Shown piece by piece: positions 1 through 6,119 of a DNA stretch of 8,703 nucleotides (the stretch's first letter is position 1; the number at the start of each line of letters is the position of its first letter). The notes under the pieces are model-generated. The model was given only the letters and a program-made list of their open reading frames with translations. It did no database searches and was not told the DNA's origin. This DNA is from Gemmatimonadota bacterium (GTDB lineage Bacteria > Gemmatimonadota > Gemmatimonadetes > Palauibacterales > Palauibacteraceae): assembly GCA_023554435.1 (NCBI GenBank), contig JAMJQV010000091.1:1-8703 (forward strand). Reading direction: 5' to 3'. The position numbers and the translations under genes were made by a program.

Positions 1-1086
1 AAGGTAGCGGCTGTCGTGCGGACCCGGTGCCGCTTCGGGGTGATACTGGACCGCGAATACCGGACGAGACACGTGCGCGAGGCCTTCTACGGTGCCGTCA
101 TTGAGGTTACGGTGGGTTACCCTCAGTTCGGGGGCCCCCTCAGCGAATCCCTCGTGCTCGGCGATCGCAAACCCGTGGTTCTGAGAGGTGATCTCTACGA
201 CGCCCGTATCCAGGTTTCGGACGGGATGATTCCCCCCCCGGTGACCGTAGGGCAGCTTGAAGGTGCGCCCGCCGAAGGCCCGGGCCACGAGTTGACAGCC
301 GAGACAAATCCCGAACACGGGCACCTCGGCGTCGCTCAACTGCCGGACGGTCTCAGCCGCGAGCGGAACCGCCGCCGGATCTCCCGGTCCGTTCGAGACG
401 AACACTCCGCTCGGCCGCCTGGCCAGGATGTCGGCTGATGTTGTACTCGCCGGCATCACCTCCACTCTGTAGCCCTCCGCCGCAATCAGTTGCAGGCTCC
501 TCAGCTTGACCCCGTAGTCGAGGCATACGACGAGCCCCCTCTCCTCTCCCTGCGCGTCAACGACATAGGGCTCGCGTGTGGATACGACGCTGGCCAGGTC
601 CAGGCCCTCCATGCACGGATGCCCGGCCAACCATTCCGTGGCCTCTTCGACCGAGAGAGTGGACGGCGCGATCAGGGAGCGCATGGCCCCGCGCTCTCTG
701 ACGTGCCGGGTGATCGCCCTCGTGTCCGCCCCGACGAGAACCGAGATGCCGTGCTCGACCAGGTAGGAATCCAACGGCCCCGTGGCACGCCAGCCGCTCG
801 ACACCCTCGACAGCTCACGGACCACGAATCCGGAAACCCAGGGCTTGCTCGCCTGCTCGTCGAGCGGAGTGATTCCGTAGTTGCCGACCATCGGCGACGT
901 CATAACGACGACCTGGCCGGCGAACGACGGATCCGTGAGGACCTCCTGATACCCGGTAAGGTTGGTGGTGAAGACCGCCTCACCGGCAGCCGCAACCTTT
1001 GCGCCGGCAAGGCTGCCCCGCCATAGCGCTCCATCCTCGAGGAGGAGATAGCCGTCAAGATCTTGCGTGAGAGTCACCGCGGACAT
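1..1086 (-). CDS. carA: Carbamoyl-phosphate synthase small (glutaminase) subunit, 3' end beyond the window
   Basis: Hydrolyses glutamine and passes ammonia to the large subunit CarB to make carbamoyl phosphate for pyrimidine and arginine synthesis in the cytoplasm. I read 362 codons from an ATG at 1086 to the window edge with no stop or frameshift. The N-terminal CarA domain shows LTGYQEVLTDPSFAGQ (about residues 43-58) and SPMVGNYGI (64-72). The class I glutamine amidotransferase domain has SNGPGDP (231-237), the nucleophile loop GICLGCQL with Cys261, GHRGGNHPV (281-289), SQNHGF (301-306) and YHPEAAPGP with His349 and Glu351, so the Cys-His-Glu triad is complete. CarA is usually 360-390 residues, so only a short C-terminus is missing. 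No strong ribosome binding site precedes ATG 1086, and an in-frame ATG-ATG pair lies 42-45 nt upstream, so the start is uncertain. It is divergent from the RNase H-like gene. carB is not visible. Confidence 0.96.
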   Translation of the reverse strand, partial: MSAVTLTQDLDGYLLLEDGALWRGSLAGAKVAAAGEAVFTTNLTGYQEVLTDPSFAGQVVVMTSPMVGNYGITPLDEQASKPWVSGFVVRELSRVSSGWRATGPLDSYLVEHGISVLVGADTRAITRHVRERGAMRSLIAPSTLSVEEATEWLAGHPCMEGLDLASVVSTREPYVVDAQGEERGLVVCLDYGVKLRSLQLIAAEGYRVEVMPASTTSADILARRPSGVFVSNGPGDPAAVPLAAETVRQLSDAEVPVFGICLGCQLVARAFGGRTFKLPYGHRGGNHPVRNLDTGVVEITSQNHGFAIAEHEGFAEGAPELRVTHRNLNDGTVEGLAHVSRPVFAVQYHPEAAPGPHDSRYL

Positions 1087-1129
1087 CCAATTGAGGTTCA
1101 GGGAACACAAACCCACATCACGGAACATC

Positions 1130-1732
1130 ATGAACTCCGAACTCGTGTATATCTACGCCGACGAATCGTGCCTCGGCAACCAGCGGCAGGACGTGCCCCG
1201 GCCCGGCGCGGCAGCCGGCTTGCTCGAGCGGTTCGATGAGCGCAAGGGGTGGTACCGCAGAGATTTCGCCGTCTTCGACCCGGACACGACCAACAACCGT
1301 ATGGCGTTGACGTCCGGGATTCTCGGGCTTACGGCACTACGAAAGCCCTGCGATGTCGTGTTCACGTCTGATAGCCAGTACCTGGTTCGCGGCATGAAGG
1401 AGTGGGTGCACGGGTGGGCCCGAAGAGGCTGGCGGCGTAAGGGCGGAGTTATTGAGAACCTGGAGTTGTGGCGGCGACTGGTGGCCGCCTCGGCGAGGCA
1501 CCGGGTGGAATGGCGGTGGGTGCGCGGTCACGCGGATCACCCCAAGAACGAATACGCGAACTACCTGGCCATCGCCACGGCCAGATCGGGCAGGGACCAT
1601 AGAGGCCTGGTGGAATCCGGGTTCGACGAGTGGATTTCTCTGCAGATGGACCGCGGCCTGTTCCTGGACTACCTCGACCTGCCGCCCGATGCCGCTTTCA
1701 AACCGGACCCCGCCGTGACGGCGGGGTCCTAA
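1130..1732 (+). CDS. RNase HI-like protein with substituted catalytic residues
   Basis: A 200-residue protein aligning by eye along E. coli RNase HI: YADESCLGN (9-17), TTNNRMALTSGILGL (54-68), SDSQYLVRG (80-88), WARRGWRRK (96-104), LELWRRL (111-117), WRWVRGHADHPKNE (128-141). RNase HI cleaves RNA in RNA-DNA hybrids using Asp10, Glu48, Asp70 and Asp134, with His124. Here Asp11, Asp81 and His134 are kept, but the Glu48 position is Ala59 (codon GCG at 1304) and the Asp134 position is Asn144 (AAC at 1559). An extra Glu12 and Asp136 sit next to active-site positions. About 45 residues follow the RNase H fold, without a family I recognise. I chose ATG 1130 because homology begins there; the reading frame is open further upstream to a GTG at 1067, but that part would lie inside carA. 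The ribosome binding site is weak. The function may be nucleic-acid binding or altered cleavage; this is inference. The neighbours carA and secG give no functional hint. Confidence 0.88.
   Translation: MNSELVYIYADESCLGNQRQDVPRPGAAAGLLERFDERKGWYRRDFAVFDPDTTNNRMALTSGILGLTALRKPCDVVFTSDSQYLVRGMKEWVHGWARRGWRRKGGVIENLELWRRLVAASARHRVEWRWVRGHADHPKNEYANYLAIATARSGRDHRGLVESGFDEWISLQMDRGLFLDYLDLPPDAAFKPDPAVTAGS
1150..1179 (-). promoter_or_regulatory. Possible sigma70-type promoter for carA
   Basis: On the minus strand TTGCCG (1174-1179) and TAGATA (1150-1155) are separated by 18 nt. This would start transcription about 55-60 nt upstream of the carA ATG. It lies inside the first codons of the divergent RNase H-like gene, which is expected because only 43 nt separate the two genes. 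The -10 box is a poor match, so the call is weak and based on pattern alone. Confidence 0.25.
1705..1729. terminator. Bidirectional hairpin between convergent genes
   Basis: A perfect 10-bp inverted repeat, GGACCCCGCC (1705-1714) and GGCGGGGTCC (1720-1729), with a 5-nt loop. It occupies the last codons of the RNase H-like gene, directly before its TAA stop at 1730-1732, and lies 15 nt beyond the secG stop. The position between tail-to-tail genes suggests it ends transcripts from both sides. There is no T tract on either strand, so it may be a weak or factor-assisted terminator or an mRNA 3' end stabiliser. Confidence 0.6.
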
Positions 1733-1743
1733 TGCGTCCGCCT

Positions 1744-2145
1744 CTACTCGCCTTCCGGCTCGTCTCCACCACCGGACTCGCCATCCGGCGGTGTCTGCAC
1801 CGGAACCGGGTTGGCTGGTGCACCCTGGCCCTCGGTCTCCAGCACCGAGGCCGGCGGAGCCGCCGGCTGACCGAACTCCTCCCGGAGGATAGACTCGGGA
1901 GGTGCCGACTGTCTGGCTGAAGCGACCGCGAGCAGCAACGCCAGAACCAGGTACGCACCGCCCCCTATCCAGGTGGCGCGGGTCAGGAAATTGGCCGCCT
2001 GGCGACCGCCCATGAACGAATCGGTCGAGGACGACGCCCCACCGAACTCGGCCGCAAGCCCCCCGCCTTTGCCCGACTGCAACAGTATGATCAAGATCAG
2101 CAACAGCGCGATGACGCTGATCACCGCGACCAGTAAGTTAAACAT
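1744..2145 (-). CDS. secG: Protein translocase subunit SecG
   Basis: A small inner-membrane subunit of the SecYEG channel that assists SecA-driven protein export. The 133-residue product starts MFNLLVAVISVIALLLILIIL, a first membrane helix, followed by LLQSGKGGGLAAEFGG, the family signature, a cytoplasmic loop ending FLTRATW, and a second helix (about GGGAYLVLALLLAVAS). The tail of about 55 residues is rich in Pro, Gly and Glu and likely disordered; tails of this type occur in other SecG proteins. I chose ATG 2145 because the homology begins there and GAGG lies 4 nt upstream. A longer reading from 2184 would begin inside a terminator-like hairpin and is unlikely. It follows gap-pgk-tpiA, a common position for secG, but has its own predicted promoter and hairpin leader. 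It converges on the RNase H-like gene, 11 nt away. Confidence 0.95.
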   Translation of the reverse strand: MFNLLVAVISVIALLLILIILLQSGKGGGLAAEFGGASSSTDSFMGGRQAANFLTRATWIGGGAYLVLALLLAVASARQSAPPESILREEFGQPAAPPASVLETEGQGAPANPVPVQTPPDGESGGGDEPEGE

Positions 2146-2165
2146 TCCACCTCTTCCGCGTGTGA

Positions 2166-2201
2166 CAAAAAAGGTGCGGGCCATCGAACAGGGCCCGCAC
2201 C
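2166..2201 (-). terminator. Intrinsic terminator or leader hairpin between tpiA and secG
   Basis: On the minus strand GGTGCGGGCC (2201-2192) and GGCCCGCACC (2182-2173) form a perfect 10-bp stem with a 9-nt loop, followed directly by six T residues (2172-2167). This is a textbook rho-independent terminator for the gap-pgk-tpiA transcript. It ends only about 20 nt before the secG ATG and lies at or just after the predicted start of the secG transcript, so it could also act as an attenuator or 5' stabilising hairpin for secG. Confidence 0.82.
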
Positions 2202-2208
2202 GCGTGCG

Positions 2209-2237
2209 AAATTAGGGATATCGGGGAAACGAGTCAA
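2209..2237 (-). promoter_or_regulatory. Predicted sigma70-type promoter for secG
   Basis: On the minus strand TTGACT (2237-2232) and TAATTT (2214-2209) are separated by exactly 17 nt in the AT-richer stretch between the tpiA stop and the hairpin. The -35 box matches five of six consensus bases; the -10 box is weaker. The expected start site, about 7 nt further on, falls near 2202 at the foot of the hairpin. No experimental support is visible. Confidence 0.45.
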
Positions 2238-2256
2238 CGTCCACCCCTACCGTCCT

Positions 2257-3015
2257 TCAGACTCCACCGGCGCAAATCGCCGCAAAGCTCTCGGGGTCCA
2301 GGCTCGCTCCCCCGACGAGGACACCGTCAACTCCCGGAGCCGCCAGCAGAGCGTCGATGTTGCCCGGCTTGACGCTTCCACCGTACAGGATCACGGCGTC
2401 CGTCCGTCCCCCGCAGCGACGGATCTCCTGTCGCACGACCGCGTGTGCCTGCGCGGCGTCGTCCGGCGACGCCGTACGGCCGGTGCCGATCGCCCACACG
2501 GGCTCGTACGCATACGTCAATGATGGAAGGCGATCAGCAGCCAGACTGCTCAGCACGGCCTCGATCTGGCGGGACAGCACCACCTCCAACTCGCCGGCCT
2601 CCCGCTCCTCGAGCGTCTCACCGACACACAGTACGGGTCGGAGACCTTCATCGATGATCCTCGCGACCTTGGCAGCCACCGCGACATCGTCGTCACCGAA
2701 TTCCCGGCGACGCTCGGAGTGACCCGCCAACGCCCAGCGGGCGCCGGCCTGCTTTGCCATCGGAGCCGAGACGGCACCCGTGTGCGCACCCGCGGTCTCC
2801 TGGTGCACGTCCTGCACACCCAGTTCCAGATCGGGACGCGAGCGCGAAGAAGCGAGAAACGCACCAACACTCAGGTACGGCGGGAAGAAGACCACCCGCG
2901 CGCCCTGACGCACTTCGTGAAGATCTGCGAAGCGCTGCACGAAAGACGCGGTTTCTTCCGGTCCCAGGTGCATCTTCCAATTGGCCGCGAACATCGGTCT
3001 CACATCGTCTTGCAT
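2257..3015 (-). CDS. tpiA: Triosephosphate isomerase
   Basis: Interconverts dihydroxyacetone phosphate and glyceraldehyde 3-phosphate in glycolysis and gluconeogenesis. The 252-residue product has the usual length and all catalytic parts of the TIM barrel: ANWKM with Asn12 and Lys14, AGHSERR with His99 and Glu101, AYEPVWAIGTG with catalytic Glu171, and the phosphate loops YGGSVKP (211-217) and GVLVGGASL (231-239). One oddity is GAHTGAVSAPM (76-86): Ala81 stands where the family nearly always has Glu (TGE-V/I-S), a dimer-interface residue. I chose ATG 3015 because GAGG lies 4 nt upstream and overlaps the pgk TGA stop, which suggests coupling to pgk across a 6-nt gap. An ATG seven codons later is an alternative. 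Confidence 0.97.
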   Translation of the reverse strand: MQDDVRPMFAANWKMHLGPEETASFVQRFADLHEVRQGARVVFFPPYLSVGAFLASSRSRPDLELGVQDVHQETAGAHTGAVSAPMAKQAGARWALAGHSERRREFGDDDVAVAAKVARIIDEGLRPVLCVGETLEEREAGELEVVLSRQIEAVLSSLAADRLPSLTYAYEPVWAIGTGRTASPDDAAQAHAVVRQEIRRCGGRTDAVILYGGSVKPGNIDALLAAPGVDGVLVGGASLDPESFAAICAGGV

Positions 3016-3021
3016 GATTCC

Positions 3022-4221
3022 TCAGGCCGGATCCAGGGCTTCGATTCCGGGCAACGACCCCTGCGCCAGGAACTCCAGCGAGGCGCCGCCACCAGTGGAC
3101 ACATGGGATACCGCGTCGGACAGACCGGCTTGCCTGATCGCCGCCGCCGAGTCCCCACCGCCGATGACGGTGAAGGCACCTGCGGCCGTGCACTCGGCCG
3201 TGGCACGGGCGACCGACGCCGTGCCCGCGTCGAAGCCGGGCTTCTCGAACAGTCCCATGGGACCATTCCAGAACACCGTCTTCGCACCTCGCACGATCGC
3301 GGAAAAGGCCTCGCGACTCTCCGGTCCGATGTCCAGTGCAGCGAGATCTTGTGGAACAGAGTCAGCGGCTACGACGACGGCCCCTGCTGAGTCGGGCGCA
3401 CCCGGATCGGCTACCACCAGATCGGTTGGAAGGACCAGCGTGTCGCCTCCCATGGCCAGGAAACGGCCCGCGAGGGCCACGGCATCCCGTTCGACCAGCG
3501 ATTGCCCGGTGCTGGCGCCCATGGCGGAGAGAAAGGTGTTGGCCATCGCTCCTCCGATCAGGATTCGATCCGCTGTGCCGAGGAACGTCTCGAGCAAGCC
3601 GATCTTGTCCCCGATCTTCGCCCCACCCAGGATCACGACGAAAGGTCTCTTGCCACCGCTCCGCAATCCGCCGAGGGCCTCGAGCTCCCGCTGGACCAGA
3701 AAGCCGGCAACGGCCGGGCGTACATGGTCGGCCACCCCCACGACGGACGCGTGAGCCCGGTGCGTGCTGCCAAACGCATCGTTGATGAACACATCGCCGA
3801 GCCGGGCGAATCGCTCGGCAACGGCCGGGTCGTTGGTCGTCTCGCCGGGCAGGAATCGCGTGTTCTCCAGGAGTAGCACCTGTCCCGGTTGAAGCTCCGT
3901 GCTCGCCCGGACGGCGTCGTCCGTGTCGGTGGACGGCACGAACCGCACGGGAGCCCCCAGCTCCTCCGCCAGCACGGGTGCCACGGGAGCGAGCGACATC
4001 GACGGTACGACCTCTCCCTTGGGACGCCCGAGATGGGAGAGCAGAACGGGTCTTCCGCCGTTCTTCATGACGTACCGCAGAGTCGGCAGCGTCGCGCGGA
4101 CTCGAGTAAGGTCCGACACCGATCCATCGGCCGCGAGCGGCACGTTATAGTCGACTCGTATCAGGACGCGGCGCCCATCCAGGTCGGAGGGCGCCAGGTC
4201 GGCCACGCTCTTTCGTAACAC
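3022..4221 (-). CDS. pgk: Phosphoglycerate kinase
   Basis: Transfers phosphate from 1,3-bisphosphoglycerate to ADP, the first ATP-forming step of glycolysis. The 399-residue product has the full two-lobe signature: RVDYNVP (22-28), SHLGRPKG (62-69), ENTRF (119-123), GDVFINDAFGSTHRAHAS, GGAKIGDKI (199-207) in the nucleotide lobe, WNGPMG (318-323), GGGDSAAA (354-361) and STGGGASLEFL (375-385). I chose the GTG at 4221 rather than the longer ATG reading from 4293, because the longer one overlaps the end of gap and adds 24 residues without homology, while GGAGG sits 5 nt before the GTG. It starts 14 nt after the gap stop and ends 6 nt before tpiA, so gap-pgk-tpiA is almost certainly one transcript. 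Confidence 0.97.
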   Translation of the reverse strand: MLRKSVADLAPSDLDGRRVLIRVDYNVPLAADGSVSDLTRVRATLPTLRYVMKNGGRPVLLSHLGRPKGEVVPSMSLAPVAPVLAEELGAPVRFVPSTDTDDAVRASTELQPGQVLLLENTRFLPGETTNDPAVAERFARLGDVFINDAFGSTHRAHASVVGVADHVRPAVAGFLVQRELEALGGLRSGGKRPFVVILGGAKIGDKIGLLETFLGTADRILIGGAMANTFLSAMGASTGQSLVERDAVALAGRFLAMGGDTLVLPTDLVVADPGAPDSAGAVVVAADSVPQDLAALDIGPESREAFSAIVRGAKTVFWNGPMGLFEKPGFDAGTASVARATAECTAAGAFTVIGGGDSAAAIRQAGLSDAVSHVSTGGGASLEFLAQGSLPGIEALDPA

Positions 4222-4226
4222 CTCGG

Positions 4227-4231
4227 CCTCC
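4227..4231 (-). promoter_or_regulatory. Ribosome binding site deciding the pgk GTG start
   Basis: GGAGG on the minus strand, inside a longer GGGGGAGG run, is 5 nt upstream of GTG 4221 and just after the gap stop. It supports a 399-residue Pgk over the longer reading that overlaps gap. Confidence 0.8.
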
Positions 4232-4235
4232 CCCG

Positions 4236-5249
4236 TCAGAGGCTCTGCCCGATGGTCCGGGCGAGGTCCACACACCGCGTGGAGTATCCCCACTCGTTGT
4301 CATACCACGAGATCACCTTGAGCATGCGGTCGCCGATGACCGACGTGGAGAGGCCGTCGATGATCGAACTGTGGGGGTTGCCGACGTAGTCGATCGACAC
4401 GAGGGGAGCGTCTTCGTATCCGAGAATACCCTTGAGCGGGCCGTTCTCCGCGGCGCTTTGGAAAGCGTCGTTGACCTCCGCCACGGTGGTGTCCCGCCCC
4501 ACGTTCGCAACGAGATCGACGATGGACACGTTCGGCGTCGGCACACGCATCGCCATCCCATCGATCTTGCCATCGACCGCGGGGATCACGAGACCGGTCG
4601 CCTTTGCGGCGCCCGTTGTGGTCGGGATGATGGACACGGCCGCTGCTCTAGCTCGACGAAGGTCCTTGTGAGGAAGGTCGAGGATCCTCTGATCGTTCGT
4701 ATAGCTGTGCACTGTCGTCATCAGGCCGCTCTCGAAACCGAACTCGTCGACCAGGACCTTGACCGCCGGCGCCACACAGTTCGTCGTGCAACTGGCGTTG
4801 GAGATGATGTCGTGCGTCGCGGGGTCATAGTCTTCGCCATTCACGCCCAGCACGAGAGTGACATCCGGGTCGGGCGCAGGAGCCGTGATCACCACCTTGC
4901 GGGCGCCGGCCTCGAGATGCTTCGCCGCATCCACACGCTTTCGGAACAGCCCGGTCGCCTCGAACACGACCTCGGCGCCGAGGTCCGCCCACGGCAACTC
5001 CGCCGGGTTCCGAACGGAGAGCACGTCAAACCGCTCACCGTCGATCACCAGGGCGTTGCCGTCGACCTCGACCTGCCCGTCGTAGACGCCGTGAACCGAG
5101 TCGTACTTGAACAGATGCGCCAGCGTTGCAGCATCCGTCAGATCGTTGATGGCCACCAGATCCAGCTCGCCCATACCCTGTTGCAGGGCCGAGCGGAGGA
5201 TATTGCGACCAATCCGTCCGAATCCATTGATCCCGATCTTGACAGACAT
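4236..5249 (-). CDS. gap: Glyceraldehyde-3-phosphate dehydrogenase, NAD-dependent type
   Basis: Oxidises and phosphorylates glyceraldehyde 3-phosphate to 1,3-bisphosphoglycerate. The 337-residue product has the Rossmann motif INGFGRIGR (7-15), INDLTD (34-39), the active-site SNASCTTNC with Cys154, HSYTNDQ with His181, LDLPHKDLRRARAAA (190-204), IIPTTTGAAKA and the C-terminal YDNEWGYS. INDLTD and the Leu-Pro pair at 192-193 resemble NAD-using glycolytic enzymes such as that of Geobacillus stearothermophilus, rather than NADP-preferring GapB; this cofactor call is from motif memory. GGGAG lies 8 nt before ATG 5249. It is the first gene of the gap-pgk-tpiA unit, separated from comF by 91 nt that contain a hairpin, so a promoter probably lies in that gap, although I see no convincing -35/-10 pair. 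Confidence 0.97.
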   Translation of the reverse strand: MSVKIGINGFGRIGRNILRSALQQGMGELDLVAINDLTDAATLAHLFKYDSVHGVYDGQVEVDGNALVIDGERFDVLSVRNPAELPWADLGAEVVFEATGLFRKRVDAAKHLEAGARKVVITAPAPDPDVTLVLGVNGEDYDPATHDIISNASCTTNCVAPAVKVLVDEFGFESGLMTTVHSYTNDQRILDLPHKDLRRARAAAVSIIPTTTGAAKATGLVIPAVDGKIDGMAMRVPTPNVSIVDLVANVGRDTTVAEVNDAFQSAAENGPLKGILGYEDAPLVSIDYVGNPHSSIIDGLSTSVIGDRMLKVISWYDNEWGYSTRCVDLARTIGQSL

Positions 5250-5311
5250 ATGAGTGACTCCCGTCTGAGGGTTTCAGGTTGAAGAAACCATAGCTTGCAC
5301 GTGAGAAGTGT

Positions 5312-5335
5312 CGCGCACAAGCCCTGTCGTGCGCG
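5312..5335 (-). terminator. Hairpin between comF and gap
   Basis: Minus-strand RNA can form CGCGCACGA (5335-5327) paired with TTGTGCGCG (5320-5312), nine pairs including one G-U, around a 6-nt loop. The wobble pair becomes an A-C mismatch in plus-strand RNA, so the structure suits minus-strand transcripts. It starts 6 nt after the comF stop. There is no T tract, so it is either a weak terminator of the upstream operon, an RNA-processing point, or part of the gap leader. Confidence 0.45.
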
Positions 5336-5340
5336 GGCGA

Positions 5341-6102
5341 TCAGCCCGGCTCTGCCAGAGGGTCGGTACGCGCGAAACTGACGATGCCCAGGCACTCGGC
5401 GCCCGCCGCGCTCAGGGCTTCGGCACAAGCCACCGCCGTTGCCCCGGTCGTGATCACATCGTCTACGATGAGCAGATGGGAATGAGGATCCACGGCGGGC
5501 AGTGAGGTCGGGTTGAGCGAGTACGCGTGCTCGGCAACTCTCTTTCGCTCCCGACGACCGAGTCGGGCCAGCGAGGGGCCGCCTCGCTCCCTGCGCAGCA
5601 GAGGCTCTACCGGCCAGTTCGTGCGACGCGACAACGCCCGCGCCAGCAGGTCCGCCTGGTTGAAACCTCGCTCCCGTCGCCGAGCCCGGGCGAGGGGGAC
5701 CGGAACGAGGATGGGACCCCTCCCCGCCGCCAGACGCAGCGCCGCCGGAAGCATGCGATCTCCCATGAAGTCCGCCAGCCCCGTCCAGGCCCGGTACTTG
5801 AAGCCTCGCACCAGATCCGCGGCGGCTCCGACGTGAAGACAGGCCGACGCGGCCCTCCGAAGTGAGGGTGCCCACGAGTGACAGTCCGCGCACTCCCCGG
5901 GAGCCGGCCCCGGTATCACCCGGGTGAGCCCGCAGCGAGGGCATAGCGGAGGCGGAACGGGGACGACTCGGGAGGTGCACAATCCGCACAACGGGGAGCC
6001 CCTCGCCGGAACTGCCGCCCGGCAGATGGCGCAGCCACAAGGGATCAGTGCATCGATGAGGTCCAGGACAGACCCGGCAATCCCGGACGAACGGACCCGC
6101 AC
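5341..6102 (-). CDS. comF: ComF family phosphoribosyltransferase-like protein
   Basis: ComF proteins pair an N-terminal zinc ribbon with a type I phosphoribosyltransferase fold and are needed for DNA uptake in naturally competent bacteria. Their biochemical role is not settled. With a GTG start at 6102 the product is 253 residues, normal for the family. Cysteine groups lie at 22/24/27, 39/42, 54/57 and 71/74, consistent with zinc binding. The C-terminal domain shows ILVPVPLARARRRERGFNQA and the PRPP loop LLIVDDVITTGAT (about 210-222). The longer reading from 6294 lies inside aroE and lacks homology. No clear ribosome binding site precedes the GTG, so the start is moderately uncertain; it lies 17 nt after the aroE stop, which allows coupling. 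No other competence gene is in view, and ComF homologues also occur in bacteria not known to be competent. Confidence 0.9.
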   Translation of the reverse strand: MRVRSSGIAGSVLDLIDALIPCGCAICRAAVPARGSPLCGLCTSRVVPVPPPLCPRCGLTRVIPGPAPGECADCHSWAPSLRRAASACLHVGAAADLVRGFKYRAWTGLADFMGDRMLPAALRLAAGRGPILVPVPLARARRRERGFNQADLLARALSRRTNWPVEPLLRRERGGPSLARLGRRERKRVAEHAYSLNPTSLPAVDPHSHLLIVDDVITTGATAVACAEALSAAGAECLGIVSFARTDPLAEPG

Positions 6103-6119
6103 GACCGAGCCCGCCAGCC

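Noticed and set aside
16..1026. Plus-strand frames of 140 and 178 residues
   Set aside because: The minus strand here encodes an uninterrupted CarA with all motifs; these frames are its antisense shadows.
1087..1129. A riboswitch or pyrimidine-responsive leader before carA
   Set aside because: The stretch is only 43 nt long and I see no stable stem, T tract or leader peptide to support such control.
2146..2184. Longer SecG with 13 more N-terminal residues starting at 2184
   Set aside because: The start would lie in the terminator-like hairpin and its extra residues cover the ribosome site; SecG homology starts at 2145.
2719..3754. Two long plus-strand open frames (223 and 257 residues) opposite tpiA and pgk
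   Set aside because: They overlap each other and lie antisense to well-supported enzymes; composition is typical of high-GC shadow frames.
4222..4293. Longer Pgk beginning at ATG 4293
   Set aside because: The extension lies within the gap coding region, lacks Pgk homology, and a good GGAGG-GTG start is present at 4221.
4371..5282. A 303-residue plus-strand open frame opposite gap
   Set aside because: It is antisense to a clear GAPDH, has low-complexity Arg/His/Asp-rich sequence with no recognisable fold, and is the expected mirror of a high-GC gene.
5138..6040. A 300-residue minus-strand frame across comF and the start of gap
   Set aside because: It is in another frame of comF and gap, very rich in Arg, Gly and Ser, and has no domain signature, while ComF and GAPDH read cleanly in their own frames.
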